Origin: Ferirhizobium litorale
GTDB taxonomy: Bacteria; Pseudomonadota; Alphaproteobacteria; Rhizobiales; Rhizobiaceae
Length of the DNA stretch: 64,000 nucleotides
NCBI GenBank assembly: GCA_030028905.1
Contig: JALDYZ010000020.1
Coordinates: 1-64,000, forward strand
Reading direction: 5' to 3'
Both the position numbers and the translations under genes were made by a program. The notes under the pieces are model-generated. The model ran no database searches. It was not told where the DNA came from and worked only from the letters and a program-made list of their open reading frames with translations. Position 1 is the stretch's first letter, and every line of letters begins with the position of its first letter. Below are positions 1-8,860 of this stretch, in pieces.

Positions 1-48
1 CGAACGGCAGCAGGAAATGTAACCCGAGGGCGTCCACGAAACTTGGGG

Positions 49-1020
49 CTATTCAATGCTTGCATCGCAATAGCCGCATTTCGCGACCCCAGAGAACAAG
101 TTTATATTCGAATTGCCTTTCCGACCACTTCCGCGATTCTTCCTCGATTTGCGGCCAACTTGAACCCGTTCAAACAAGTCTGCCTCGACAATTTGAGGAA
201 AATATCCTGCGATTGGTACTCCTTCTGGAACTCGCTTGCCATTGACGTACTTGTGTGGTTGAAATTCACCGAGAACAGCCCTGTTGGTCAGAATCTTTGT
301 GATATACGACTCGTGCCATCCGTTTGAAGGTGTGAAAGGCAACACTCCCTCAAGATTGAGGCGACGAGCAATCTGATACGACCCCCTTCCGAGGTCTGCT
401 TCGTGAAAAATCCTGCGAAGCAACTCTACCCTGTCATCGATGGCCTCAAAGGCGCCTCTCCCCGGGAGCAACCTCAACCAAGCCGGCGCAATTTCGGTTA
501 GCTTTCGCGAACCAATATTGTTGCGCTTGTTTTGCCAAGCAGCTCCAACACGTTTCGACTTGGTCAATGACTCTTCATACGCACGGCTAAGAACCACTAC
601 AGAAACAAGAAGGTCAGACAGATCGTCACTGTCCGCCAAGAACACGCGGGCGTCCGCTAGTGTGACGATGTTCACGCCGGCATTGAGTATGTTGAGAAAC
701 AGGCCCGTCGCGACTTGCGGTTTTTCGCGAGACAGCCGATCGAGCGACTCAACCAGCAAATACGACCCGCGCGGAACGACACCTGAAGTGATAGCATCGA
801 TGAATCTTCCAAGAGCTCCGTAGGCGACGTTCCGCCCACCAAAGGCCGAAACGCCGATGTCCTCAAGCCTGAAGTCCTCGACCAGGTCCAGCTCATTCGC
901 CTCAGCGTATTGTTTCGACAGCTCTCGCTGCCTTCGAAGGCTGTCCCCTTTCAGCTGGATATCGGTGGACATACGTACATATGAGAAGGCTTTGGGTCTC
1001 GTCACAGTTGCTCCATTCAC
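49..1020 (-). CDS. Large serine recombinase, apparently truncated
   Basis: This protein would catalyse site-specific integration or excision of a mobile element. The N-terminal resolvase domain (about residues 10-160) shows YVRMS with the likely catalytic Ser18 and the ESLDRLSR motif. A recombinase domain follows (about 165-265). A zinc ribbon has just begun (CGYC near residue 315) when a TAG at 49-51 ends the frame at 323 aa. Family members usually exceed 450 aa, and the same frame stays open past the TAG to the window edge, encoding residues such as TPSGYISC that resemble the missing half of the ribbon. A nonsense mutation is therefore likely. The first ATG lacks a ribosome site; a GTG at 1005-1003, preceded by GGAG at 5-nt spacing, is the better start. 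The gene begins about 40 bp from the broken comM end. Confidence 0.85.
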   Translation of the reverse strand: MNGATVTRPKAFSYVRMSTDIQLKGDSLRRQRELSKQYAEANELDLVEDFRLEDIGVSAFGGRNVAYGALGRFIDAITSGVVPRGSYLLVESLDRLSREKPQVATGLFLNILNAGVNIVTLADARVFLADSDDLSDLLVSVVVLSRAYEESLTKSKRVGAAWQNKRNNIGSRKLTEIAPAWLRLLPGRGAFEAIDDRVELLRRIFHEADLGRGSYQIARRLNLEGVLPFTPSNGWHESYITKILTNRAVLGEFQPHKYVNGKRVPEGVPIAGYFPQIVEADLFERVQVGRKSRKNRGSGRKGNSNINLFSGVAKCGYCDASIE

Positions 1021-1042
1021 TAGCGCACTGGACGATACACTT

Positions 1043-1159
1043 CTAATTAATCCACCTCAACATCTGCATGCCGACCTTTCCGGGCGCGACCATGACCTGG
1101 ACATCGACCGGAACACCCTCAATTCCCTGGAATGCAACGGTACTGACACGCGACACCAT
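1043..1159 (-). pseudogene. comM: comM (YifB) 5' fragment, interrupted
   Basis: ComM/YifB is a Mg-chelatase-like AAA+ helicase that promotes branch migration during natural transformation. The first codons encode VSTVAFQGIEGVPVDV and then APGKVGMQ, which is the characteristic ComM N-terminus. The usual continuation (IVGLPDKAV...) is replaced by six unrelated codons and a TAG, so only about 32 of roughly 510 codons remain. The fragment lies downstream of gshB on the same strand, an arrangement I recall as common in rhizobia. The break faces the serine recombinase, which points to element integration inside comM. It was too short to appear as a conventional gene, so this call rests on the peptide match. 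Confidence 0.85.
1055..1070. other. Probable att junction inside comM
   Basis: Read on the minus strand, identity to the expected comM coding sequence persists through the codons for GMQ and the first two bases of the next codon, then stops around positions 1061-1062. The recombinase gene starts about 40 bp further on. This is where the crossover core of a serine-integrase att site would lie. The exact core cannot be fixed without the other junction, which is outside the window. Confidence 0.55.
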
Positions 1160-1356
1160 GCTCCGCCCCCTGATCCGATCCCGCCGCCCACTTGCCTACC
1201 GCACCTTGCGCGAGCCGCGGTTTGCAATCTGGCATAGAAACCGGAAGAAAACAAGAACATTAACGGAACAGCTTTCAGCCTTTCCGTGCAATCGAGTTGC
1301 ATGCGGTTGCATCTGCGACAGTCAGAGGAACAAACGCCCCCTGCTGCCCGCAGCCG

Positions 1357-2304
1357 TCATGCGCGCTTGCGCTCGATCGCGTCCCACAGCAGGCCGGCGA
1401 CGTCGGCGCCGCCGAACTTCTTGACCTCGCGGATGCCGGTCGGCGAGGTGACGTTGATCTCGGTCATGTAGTCTCCGATGACATCGATACCGACGAATAT
1501 GAATCCCCGTTCACGCAAGGAAGGGCCGATACGTTTGCAAATCTCGATCTCGCGTTCCGTCAGTTCGGTCGCCTCGGCGCGGCCGCCGACATGCATGTTG
1601 GAACGGCTGTCATGCTCAGCCGGCACGCGGTTGATCGCGCCGACCGGCTCGCCATCGACAAGCAGGATGCGCTTATCGCCCTTGCGCACCGCCGGCAGGT
1701 ATTGCTGGGCAATAAGCGGCTCGCGGAACATCTGCCCGAACATTTCCAGCAACGAGGAAAGATTGCGATCGTCGCGCGCCGAATGAAAGACGCCGGCCCC
1801 ACCATTGCCGTAGAGCGGCTTCAGGATGATATCGCCGAGTTCATCGCGGAAGCGACGGATCTCCGCCGGGTCGCGGGTGATCAGCGTCTTTGGCATGAGA
1901 TCGGCGAATTCGGTAACGAAGATCTTTTCCGGGGAGTTGCGCACCCAGGCGGGATCATTGACCACCAGCGTCTTCGGATGGATGCGCTCCAGCAGGTGCG
2001 TGGTGGTGATGTAGGCCATGTCGAAGGGCGGATCCTGGCGCAGCAGCACCACATCCATGGTCGAGAGGTCGACCCGTTCCTGATCGCCAAGGGTCACGTG
2101 GTCACCCTTGACGTCGCGCAATTCCATCGGCTCGACGGTCGCATAGACCTTGCCGTCAAGCAGGCTAAGGCGTTCGGGCGTGTAGTGAAACAGGCGGTAG
2201 CCGCGCGCCTGGGCCTCGATGCTCATGGCGAATGTGGAATCACCCGCGATGCTGATGCCGGATACATGGTCCATCTGGACCGCCACGTTCTTGATTTTCG
2301 CCAT
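1357..2304 (-). CDS. gshB: Glutathione synthetase
   Basis: GshB is the cytoplasmic ATP-grasp enzyme that joins glycine to gamma-glutamylcysteine, the last step of glutathione synthesis. The 315-aa length is typical. The N-terminal domain starts [14 protein letters not shown]. The ATP-grasp part contains [13 protein letters not shown] (about residues 185-197), and the C-terminal part has [19 protein letters not shown] with the metal and nucleotide ligands. The ATG at 2304 is chosen because AGGA lies 6 nt upstream and because the longer frame adds 19 unconserved residues. The broken comM lies directly downstream. A glutathione S-transferase and a GFA-fold protein occur elsewhere in the window. 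Confidence 0.96.
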   Translation of the reverse strand: MAKIKNVAVQMDHVSGISIAGDSTFAMSIEAQARGYRLFHYTPERLSLLDGKVYATVEPMELRDVKGDHVTLGDQERVDLSTMDVVLLRQDPPFDMAYITTTHLLERIHPKTLVVNDPAWVRNSPEKIFVTEFADLMPKTLITRDPAEIRRFRDELGDIILKPLYGNGGAGVFHSARDDRNLSSLLEMFGQMFREPLIAQQYLPAVRKGDKRILLVDGEPVGAINRVPAEHDSRSNMHVGGRAEATELTEREIEICKRIGPSLRERGFIFVGIDVIGDYMTEINVTSPTGIREVKKFGGADVAGLLWDAIERKRA

Positions 2305-2400
2305 TGCCTGTCCTTTGCGTGCGTTCCCGCAACATTTAGGAGGACAGGCCTTCAAACGCAACGCCCGGCAGCACCAATCGCGCTTGTTTCGCTGCGGCCG

Positions 2401-2904
2401 CTAGGTGGACCTGCCCGTGTTCTTCAGGGCGCGCAACGCGCTTCGCAAGCGATAGGCCATGGCGACCGGCGCGGGAAACGGCTTGCGCAGGAAGGCAATT
2501 TTCCTGACATAGGTGTCGATCCGCCAGGTGGCCCAGGTGCCGCCGGCGAAATAGCCGATGTCGCCCGCCCTCAACACGCTGACGGTGCCGTCTTCGGTGG
2601 TCACGTGGACCTCGCCCTCCAGGATCATCACCGTTTCGTCCCAGTGGAAGAACCAGCGGAACTCGCCCGCGGTGCAGTCCCATATCGCGGTCTGTCCCGC
2701 CTCGTCGGCGCTTCGCGAATGTTCCCCCACCCGTGCCACCGGATTGCCATTGACGATCCAGGATGGATCGATCGGAGCAGGCTTCAGGACCATGCGATCG
2801 CTGGCACCAGCGACGAATGGCCTTGGCGGTGAACCCGGAACCACAACCGGTACCGATCTGACCACCATCGCAACGGCACTGGCGAGCATCATCTTCCACG
2901 CCAT
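2401..2904 (-). CDS. Cupin-domain protein, EutQ/DUF861-like
   Basis: This 167-aa protein has a single small cupin barrel (about residues 65-140) with WFFHWDETVMILEGEVHV and later AGDIGYFAGGTWATWRI, the signature of the DUF861/EutQ-like cupin group. A hydrophobic stretch at the N-terminus could be a weak export or anchor signal, but it is not a clear signal peptide. The start at 2904 has GGGG about 8 nt upstream. The gene follows ugpC on the same strand by 75 bp and could be the tail of that transcript. Substrate and function are unknown. Confidence 0.75.
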   Translation of the reverse strand: MAWKMMLASAVAMVVRSVPVVVPGSPPRPFVAGASDRMVLKPAPIDPSWIVNGNPVARVGEHSRSADEAGQTAIWDCTAGEFRWFFHWDETVMILEGEVHVTTEDGTVSVLRAGDIGYFAGGTWATWRIDTYVRKIAFLRKPFPAPVAMAYRLRSALRALKNTGRST

Positions 2905-2979
2905 GGAGCATCCCCTTTCACGCAACTCATGCCTGAACCTCATCGCATGAGGGGAGTAACTTCCGCGTTCAAGCAATCG

Positions 2980-4089
2980 CTAGAATTTTACAAGTGATCG
3001 GGCAATCGCGGTCTTCTCGTGCACGCCTCGTTCAGACCAGTCTATGCGTCTGCCGGTTTCCGCCGAGAAGAAATGAAGCTTGTCGGAAGAGATGCGAAGG
3101 GCAAGCTCGGCGCCAATCTCGATATCGGGTGAAAGCGCCGCAGTCATCGGCTGGTCGCCAACAACCCCGTGCACAAGCCGCTGCGAACCGAGCTCCTCCA
3201 CATAGTCCACCTTTAACGTGACGGACGCATCGCCGGGGCCTGCCAGAGACAGGTCTTCGGCTCGGATACCGACGGTCAAGGGACCGGATGCCGGCGCCGA
3301 CCCGCGCAAATCGATGAGATTGGGGCCGATTACCAGTTTGTCGCCATGTAGTTCGCCCTGGACGAGGTTCATGGCCGGCGAGCCAATGAAGCTTGCCACG
3401 AAGGTGGACGCCGGGGCGTGATAGACCTCCAGCGGCGTGCCGATCTGTTCGATCCTGCCGGCATTGAGCACGACGAGGCGGTCGGCGAGCGTCATAGCCT
3501 CGAGCTGGTCGTGAGTCACGTAGATCGATGTGGTGCCGAGGCGGCGCTGTAGGCGCTTGATCTCGCCGCGCATCGATACGCGAAGCTTGGCGTCGAGATT
3601 GGAGAGCGGCTCGTCGAAGAGAAAGGCCGCCGGCTTGCGCACGATTGCCCGGCCCATGGCGACGCGCTGGCGCTGTCCGCCGGAAAGCGCGCGCGGCTTG
3701 CGCTCAAGATAGGGCTCGAGCTGCAACATGCGGGCCGCCTCGGCGACACGCGCATCGATTTCCGCTTTCGGCGTCTTGCGGTTCTTCAGTCCGTAGGCCA
3801 GGTTCTCGTAGACGGACATGTGCGGGTAAAGCGCATAGTTCTGGAACACCATGGCGATGTCGCGTTCTGCCGGGTCCAACTTGTTGACGACGCGCGCGCC
3901 GATCTTGACCTCGCCTTCCGAGATCTCCTCAAGCCCGGCCACCATCCGTAGCAGCGTGGACTTGCCGCATCCGGAGGGCCCGACGAGGACGATGAACTCG
4001 CCGTCCTTGATGTCGATATCCACCGACTTCACCGCATGGACGTTGCCGGCATAGATCTTGGAGACCTGGTTTATCTCGATTGTCGCCAT
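2980..4089 (-). CDS. ugpC: sn-Glycerol-3-phosphate ABC importer ATPase UgpC
   Basis: UgpC is the cytoplasmic ATPase of the glycerol-3-phosphate/glycerophosphodiester importer. It begins [15 protein letters not shown]. It carries a Walker A ([11 protein letters not shown], about residue 37), the signature [17 protein letters not shown], the Walker [16 protein letters not shown] and a C-terminal TOBE-type regulatory domain, giving the 369 aa typical of the MalK/UgpC group. The start at 4089 has AGGA 9 nt upstream; longer readings run back into ugpE in another frame. It sits 11 bp after ugpE as the fourth gene of ugpBAEC. Confidence 0.94.
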   Translation of the reverse strand: MATIEINQVSKIYAGNVHAVKSVDIDIKDGEFIVLVGPSGCGKSTLLRMVAGLEEISEGEVKIGARVVNKLDPAERDIAMVFQNYALYPHMSVYENLAYGLKNRKTPKAEIDARVAEAARMLQLEPYLERKPRALSGGQRQRVAMGRAIVRKPAAFLFDEPLSNLDAKLRVSMRGEIKRLQRRLGTTSIYVTHDQLEAMTLADRLVVLNAGRIEQIGTPLEVYHAPASTFVASFIGSPAMNLVQGELHGDKLVIGPNLIDLRGSAPASGPLTVGIRAEDLSLAGPGDASVTLKVDYVEELGSQRLVHGVVGDQPMTAALSPDIEIGAELALRISSDKLHFFSAETGRRIDWSERGVHEKTAIARSLVKF

Positions 4090-4100
4090 GGGACGTTTCC

Positions 4101-4943
4101 TTATTTGTCGCTTTCCGTGAGACCCTTGATGAACCAGCTCTGGAACACCACGACGATGAGCACCGGTGGTAGCATTGCCAGCACCGCGAGCGCGAAGGCC
4201 TCGTTGTATTCCGGAATCTGCGAGCCGATCCACACCTGCAATATCTGCTTGATGCCGCGCATCAGGGTGAAGAAGTGCTCGTCGGAGGTCATCAGCATCG
4301 GCCAGAGGTACTGGTTCCAACCATAGACGAACATGATGATGAAGATCGCCGCGATCATCGTCTTGGACAGCGGCACCAGTACATCGATGAAGAACTTGAA
4401 CGGCCCGGCGCCATCGATGCGGGCGGCTTCCAGGAGTTCGTCCGGTACCGACTTGAAGAACTGGCGGAAGTAGAAGGTTCCCGTCGCCGAGGCCAGGAGC
4501 GGCACGATCAAGCCGCTATAGGTGTTGAGCAAGCCCAGCCTGGTCATCACCTCGAAGGATGGCATGATGCGCACTTCAAGCGGCAAGAGCAGCGTGGTGA
4601 AGATGACCCAGAACGCGAGCGTGGCAAAGCGAAACCTAAAATAAACGATGGCGTAGGCGGCAAGCATCGACAGAACGATCTTTCCGATCGCAAAGCCAAT
4701 ACCCAGAATCAGCGAATTCATCAACATGCGCGCGCCGGTGACCTGGCCGGTAAAGCCGCCCTGCTTCGTCAGCACCTTCTCGTAAGTGTCCACGAAATGG
4801 CCTCCCGGCGACAGCATCAGTCCGGACCGATGGATTTCCGCAGCCTCGTGGGTCGAGGTGGTGAAAGCGACGACGACCGGCAGGATCAGGAACAGCGCGC
4901 CGGCGATCAGAACGAGATGATCGGAAAGTTTCGTCTTGTGCAC
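4101..4943 (-). CDS. ugpE: Glycerol-3-phosphate ABC importer permease UgpE
   Basis: UgpE is one of the two inner-membrane permeases of the glycerol-3-phosphate importer. The 280 aa contain about six membrane segments. The EAA loop that docks to the ATPase is visible as [17 protein letters not shown] (about residue 180). The C-terminus reads [10 protein letters not shown], close to known UgpE proteins. It lies 12 bp downstream of ugpA, consistent with one transcript. Confidence 0.93.
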   Translation of the reverse strand: MHKTKLSDHLVLIAGALFLILPVVVAFTTSTHEAAEIHRSGLMLSPGGHFVDTYEKVLTKQGGFTGQVTGARMLMNSLILGIGFAIGKIVLSMLAAYAIVYFRFRFATLAFWVIFTTLLLPLEVRIMPSFEVMTRLGLLNTYSGLIVPLLASATGTFYFRQFFKSVPDELLEAARIDGAGPFKFFIDVLVPLSKTMIAAIFIIMFVYGWNQYLWPMLMTSDEHFFTLMRGIKQILQVWIGSQIPEYNEAFALAVLAMLPPVLIVVVFQSWFIKGLTESDK

Positions 4944-4955
4944 GATGCACTCCCG

Positions 4956-5837
4956 TCAGTTGTAGTGTACGCGCCGCTCGATGAAGCGGAACTGGATGAT
5001 GGTCAAAACAAAGACGACGAGCATCAGGATCACCGATTGGGCGGACGAACCGCCGATGTCGTTGCCGCGGAAACCGTCCATGTAGACCTTGTAGACAAGG
5101 GTGATCGGATTGTTGGCCGCCTTGTCCTTCACCATGACGTCGATGATGCCGAAGGTATCGAAGAGCGCATAGGTGATGTTGATGATCAACAAAAAGAATG
5201 CGGTCGGCGCCAGCAGCGGCAGGATCACCGTCCAGAACCGGCGAATGCCGGAGCGGCAGTCGATTGCCGCCGCCTCGCGAACGGAAACCGGAACACCCTG
5301 CAAACCGGACAGGAAGAAAATGAAGTTGTACGGAACCTGTTTCCAGACCGCGACGACCACCATGGCAAAGGCCGTATCGAAATAGTTGATGCCGACCTTC
5401 ATGTCCCAGCCGAACGTCGCCGCCATTGTTACGAAGGGACCGATATGCTGGTCGAAGAACATCATGCCGATAAGACCAGCCACGGGCGGCGCTATGGCAT
5501 AGACCGAAATCAGCAGCGTCTTGTACGTGGAATTGCCGCGGATCACGGCATCCGCCTTGACGGCGAGAAGCAGGCCGAGCGACAGCGAGAAGAAGGTGAC
5601 AAGCACGGTGAAGATCACCGTAAAGCGCGCGATCTTGAGATATTCAGGATTGAAAATCGCGTCTGTGTAGTTGCTCAACCCCACGAAGGACGATCCGAAA
5701 CCGAACGGGTCCTCGAGGTAGAATGAGGACTGGATCGCCTGCGCCGACGGCCAATAGAAGAAGATGAAAATCACCGCCAGTTGCGGCAGCAGAAAGAGAT
5801 ATGGGAGCGTTGGCGAGGAAAACTGCACGCGCTTCAT
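4956..5837 (-). CDS. ugpA: Glycerol-3-phosphate ABC importer permease UgpA
   Basis: UgpA is the partner permease of UgpE in the inner membrane. The 293-aa sequence starts MKRVQFSSPTLPYLFLLPQ and has six predicted membrane segments. Its EAA loop reads VREAAAIDCRSGIRRFW (about residue 195). A gap of 71 bp separates it from ugpB, a common spacing after the highly expressed binding-protein gene. Confidence 0.93.
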   Translation of the reverse strand: MKRVQFSSPTLPYLFLLPQLAVIFIFFYWPSAQAIQSSFYLEDPFGFGSSFVGLSNYTDAIFNPEYLKIARFTVIFTVLVTFFSLSLGLLLAVKADAVIRGNSTYKTLLISVYAIAPPVAGLIGMMFFDQHIGPFVTMAATFGWDMKVGINYFDTAFAMVVVAVWKQVPYNFIFFLSGLQGVPVSVREAAAIDCRSGIRRFWTVILPLLAPTAFFLLIINITYALFDTFGIIDVMVKDKAANNPITLVYKVYMDGFRGNDIGGSSAQSVILMLVVFVLTIIQFRFIERRVHYN

Positions 5838-5908
5838 GGCGGGATCCCTGAAATGCGGTTCCGGAGACGACAGGCGCCTCCGGATCCGTTCCTTGCAATT
5901 ATTTCTGA

Positions 5909-7207
5909 TCAGCCGGCCGTCTTGGCGAAGCGGGCCAGCAGATCGTTGCCTTCTTTCTCGATCGTGTCGAAGGCGTCCTTGACGGTCGTTTCACCCGAGA
6001 AGATGCGGCCGTATTCACGCTCCATGATCTCGCGGATCTGCGGATAGAAGCCGAGGCGGTAGCCCTTCGACCATTCGCCGCCCTTGAGCAAAAGCTGCTT
6101 GATACCGACTTCGGCGGCAGGCTTCTCTTCGTAGTAGCCTTCCTTCTTGGCCAGTTCGTAAGCCGCCTTGGTGATAGCGACATAGCCCGTTGCCTGATGG
6201 TAGAACTTCTGGATTTCCGGCGAGGTCAGGAACTGGAAGAAGTCGGCGACGCACTTGTTCTCTTCTGCTGGTTTGCCGGACATGGCAAACAGGGCCGCAC
6301 CGCCGATGAACGAGTTGGTGCCGGCACCTTCGATCGAGTTCCAGTAGGGCAGGAAGGTTGCCGAGAACGGCATCTGCGCCGTCTTGGAAAGACCGCCGAA
6401 CGAACCGGAAGAGCCGATCCAGAGCGCAGCCTTGTTTTCCTCGAAGACCTTCTGGTTGTCGCTCCAGCCGGCGCCGTAGTAGCCGAAATAGCCCTCGTCG
6501 GCCCAGGCCTTGAGCTTGTCGAACATCATGATGAGGTTCGGGTCGGTGACATTCAGCTTTGTGTCGACGACGCTGTCATAGCCGTTGTTGTTGGAGGCGA
6601 ACTGGATGTTGTTGCGCGAGAAGAAGTTCTCGGTGAACTCCCACGTCAGCTGCGACTGGACGAGCGGCACGAAGCCGGCTTCCTTCAGCTTCGGGGCAAT
6701 TGCCTCGAACTCTTCCCAGGTCTTGGGGGCCTCGACACCAGCCTTCTTCAGGGCTTCGTCGTTGATGTACATGATCGGAGCCGACGAGTTGAACGGCATG
6801 CCGACGAACTTGCCGTCCGCATCGGCGTAGAAGTAGCGTACGCCATCGATGAAGTCATCGCGGTTGAAGGTGTAGCCGGCCTGGTTGATGAGATCTTCGG
6901 CCGGGATGACCGCACCCTTGGCGTTGATGATCGTCGCGGCGCCGGCATCGAAGACCTGAAGGATATTCGGCTGCTCGCTGGAACGGAAAGCGGCGATGCC
7001 GGCGGCAAGGGCTTCTTCATAGGTTCCCTTGCTGACGGGAGTCAGGCTGCAGGCGCTCTGCGCGGCATTGAACTTCTGGGCGACCTCATTGATGACTTCG
7101 CCGTTGCGTCCGCCCATACCGTGCCACCAGGTGATGTTGGTTGCAGCAAAGGACGAAGTGGCTGAAAAACCGACGGCCATTGCGGCCAGGGAAATCTTTT
7201 TTAACAT
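5909..7207 (-). CDS. ugpB: Glycerol-3-phosphate-binding periplasmic protein UgpB
   Basis: UgpB captures sn-glycerol-3-phosphate or glycerophosphodiesters in the periplasm and delivers them to UgpAE. The 432-aa precursor has a Sec signal peptide (MLKKISLAAMAVGFSATSSF, cleavage near AA-TNITWW). The mature start TNITWWHGMGG is characteristic of UgpB. The rest is a family-1 extracellular solute-binding fold. It is the first gene of ugpBAEC, and a Pho-box-like triple repeat lies about 45 bp upstream of its start, so induction under phosphate starvation is expected. Confidence 0.94.
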   Translation of the reverse strand: MLKKISLAAMAVGFSATSSFAATNITWWHGMGGRNGEVINEVAQKFNAAQSACSLTPVSKGTYEEALAAGIAAFRSSEQPNILQVFDAGAATIINAKGAVIPAEDLINQAGYTFNRDDFIDGVRYFYADADGKFVGMPFNSSAPIMYINDEALKKAGVEAPKTWEEFEAIAPKLKEAGFVPLVQSQLTWEFTENFFSRNNIQFASNNNGYDSVVDTKLNVTDPNLIMMFDKLKAWADEGYFGYYGAGWSDNQKVFEENKAALWIGSSGSFGGLSKTAQMPFSATFLPYWNSIEGAGTNSFIGGAALFAMSGKPAEENKCVADFFQFLTSPEIQKFYHQATGYVAITKAAYELAKKEGYYEEKPAAEVGIKQLLLKGGEWSKGYRLGFYPQIREIMEREYGRIFSGETTVKDAFDTIEKEGNDLLARFAKTAG

Positions 7208-7250
7208 CGAACTCTCTCCATCAGCTAAGGATGGGGAGTCGATAGTGCCC

Positions 7251-7283
7251 TTGCATGACAGTTTCTTTGCAGTTTCATGTCAT
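7251..7283 (-). promoter_or_regulatory. Pho box (PhoB site) upstream of ugpB
   Basis: Read on the minus strand there are three consecutive 11-nt units: ATGACATGAAA, CTGCAAAGAAA and CTGTCATGCAA. The third holds a perfect CTGTCAT, and the 11-nt period with an A-rich spacer is the PhoB-site layout. Known ugp operons are PhoB-regulated. Match to the consensus was judged by eye, and the first two units are degenerate. Confidence 0.7.
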
Positions 7284-7326
7284 TAGGTGTAATATTTCGA
7301 ATTCTTTCGCTTGAATCGCAAACGAA

Positions 7327-7695
7327 CTAAAACGCATTCGGATAGTGCCGTGGCCATCTGCGCGGCAGGACAGCCACGATGTCATAGCGTTGCGACAGCA
7401 AATGTGCGTCCGGCTGCCGCGCCAGCCATTGGTCGCTTGCCGCCCTAATGCGGCGTTGCGCCGCGAAGCCCACCGCATCGACGGCCTGCCCTTCCTCGCG
7501 CCTGGCCTTCACCTCAACGAAAACAATTAGATCGCCCTTGCGGACGATGATGTCGATCTCGCCAAGCCTCGTTCGGTAGCGCAGCGCAACGATCCTGTAA
7601 CCCTTGACGAGCAGGCAAAGCGCGGCCAGATACTCGGATACCCGCCCGCGGCGCTCCGCCTTCCGTCTCAGCCTGCTTCCGCCGTCACCGATCAT
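7327..7695 (-). CDS. yraN: YraN/UPF0102 nuclease-fold protein
   Basis: This 122-aa cytoplasmic protein has the YraN (UPF0102) Holliday-junction-resolvase-like fold. The core motif [21 protein letters not shown] (about residues 45-65) gives the E-D-ExK pattern of PD-(D/E)XK nucleases. The physiological role is not settled. Its start overlaps the 3' end of rsmI by 11 bp, the usual rsmI-yraN pairing, which indicates translational coupling. Confidence 0.9.
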   Translation of the reverse strand: MIGDGGSRLRRKAERRGRVSEYLAALCLLVKGYRIVALRYRTRLGEIDIIVRKGDLIVFVEVKARREEGQAVDAVGFAAQRRIRAASDQWLARQPDAHLLSQRYDIVAVLPRRWPRHYPNAF

Positions 7696-8602
7696 TCCGT
7701 TCCTTCAATTCGACGAGCCGCTGATAGAGATCCTTGCGCGGGAGGCCGGTCATCTTCGCGGCCTCGACTGCCGCCTTCGAAACAGGAAGATCGGCGGCAA
7801 GTTGCAAAAGCAGGCTGTCCACGTCCGCCTCGGCAGGAACGTCGCCTTGGCGCGGCGGAGCTATCACCAGGACGATTTCGCCCTTCACGGTTCTGTCGTC
7901 GTAGTATTGCGCAAGTTCGCCGAGCGTGCCCCGCCGGAACTCCTCGAATGCCTTGGTCAGTTCACGGCAGACCGTTGCTTCCCGTTCCTTGCCCAGCACG
8001 TCCGCAGCCGCCGCAAGCGTCGCCCCGATCCGATGCGGGGATTCGAAAAAGATCAACGTGGACGGTACGCTTGCCAGTACGGTCAGCCGGTCGCGCCGCG
8101 CCTTGTCCTTGGTCGGCAGGAAACCGGAAAAAAGGAAGGCATCGCTTGGAAGCCCTGAGCCGACGAGCGCGGCAAGCGGCGCCGAAGCACCCGGGATGGG
8201 CACGACGCGATACCCGGCTTCGATCGCCAATTGGCCAAGACGATAGCCGGGATCGGAGACCAGCGGTGTCCCGGCATCCGAGACCAGTGCCACCGACTTT
8301 CCTTCCTCAAGCGCCTGTATCAAGCGCGGCCCGACTTCGCCGGCATTGTGCTCGTGATAGGCATAGGGGCGGCCGCGGATGCCATAGCGATCGAGCAGGA
8401 CGCGGGTAACGCGCGTATCCTCGCAGGCGAGCACATCGGCGCCGGCCAGCGTCTCGAGCGCCCGCAAGGTGATGTCGCCGAGATTGCCTATCGGAGTCGC
8501 GACCAGATACAGCGCCGGCTGCAGCGGACGGGCGGGGATCGCCACATTGGCGACGCGGTAGGTGCGCTCACCTTCGCGACTTGAATCTTGGTTATGCGTC
8601 AC
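7685..8602 (-). CDS. rsmI: 16S rRNA 2'-O-methyltransferase RsmI (C1402)
   Basis: RsmI 2'-O-methylates C1402 of 16S rRNA using S-adenosylmethionine. The 305-aa protein contains the tetrapyrrole-methylase-fold motifs [15 protein letters not shown] (about residue 31), [29 protein letters not shown] and [18 protein letters not shown], all diagnostic of RsmI. The N-terminal 27 residues before that core are poorly conserved, so the exact start is less certain. It overlaps yraN downstream and is divergent from dnaN. Confidence 0.95.
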   Translation of the reverse strand: MTHNQDSSREGERTYRVANVAIPARPLQPALYLVATPIGNLGDITLRALETLAGADVLACEDTRVTRVLLDRYGIRGRPYAYHEHNAGEVGPRLIQALEEGKSVALVSDAGTPLVSDPGYRLGQLAIEAGYRVVPIPGASAPLAALVGSGLPSDAFLFSGFLPTKDKARRDRLTVLASVPSTLIFFESPHRIGATLAAAADVLGKEREATVCRELTKAFEEFRRGTLGELAQYYDDRTVKGEIVLVIAPPRQGDVPAEADVDSLLLQLAADLPVSKAAVEAAKMTGLPRKDLYQRLVELKERNDR

Positions 8603-8860
8603 GGGATTTCATTGCCTTCCGATGCAGTCTCGCACTTATGGTCCGGTTGCGCCCGCCGGGCAAGAGCCGCCATTCCTGTGATTCCTTTGTGGATAGTGCG
8701 TTAAAGCGCGGAATTACACCGGCGCGCGAGGCAGACCTCTTGCATTCCCGCGTCAAAATCTGCCATTTTGCCGGTCCACATCAGCCGGCCGAAGACCGGA
8801 AAGCGAAATATGCAGGCCGGCTTTGTCAGGGCCGGCAATGATCGAGAGCGGTAGTGTCCC
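8603..8860. other. Divergent intergenic region rsmI/dnaN
   Basis: This 258-bp gap separates divergent rsmI and dnaN and must hold promoters for both. I see no convincing coding sequence, structured RNA or strong palindrome in it. Confidence 0.5.

Noticed and set aside
1297-2832. Long plus-strand open frame opposite gshB and the cupin gene
   Set aside because: It is an antisense frame of strongly G+C-rich coding DNA, with low-complexity His/Asp/Arg-rich translation and no ribosome site. The minus-strand genes are clearly real.
4275-5726. 483-codon plus-strand open frame opposite ugpE and ugpA
   Set aside because: The translation is dominated by D, R, E, H and Q without any domain pattern, typical of antisense shadows; the minus strand encodes a canonical ugp operon.
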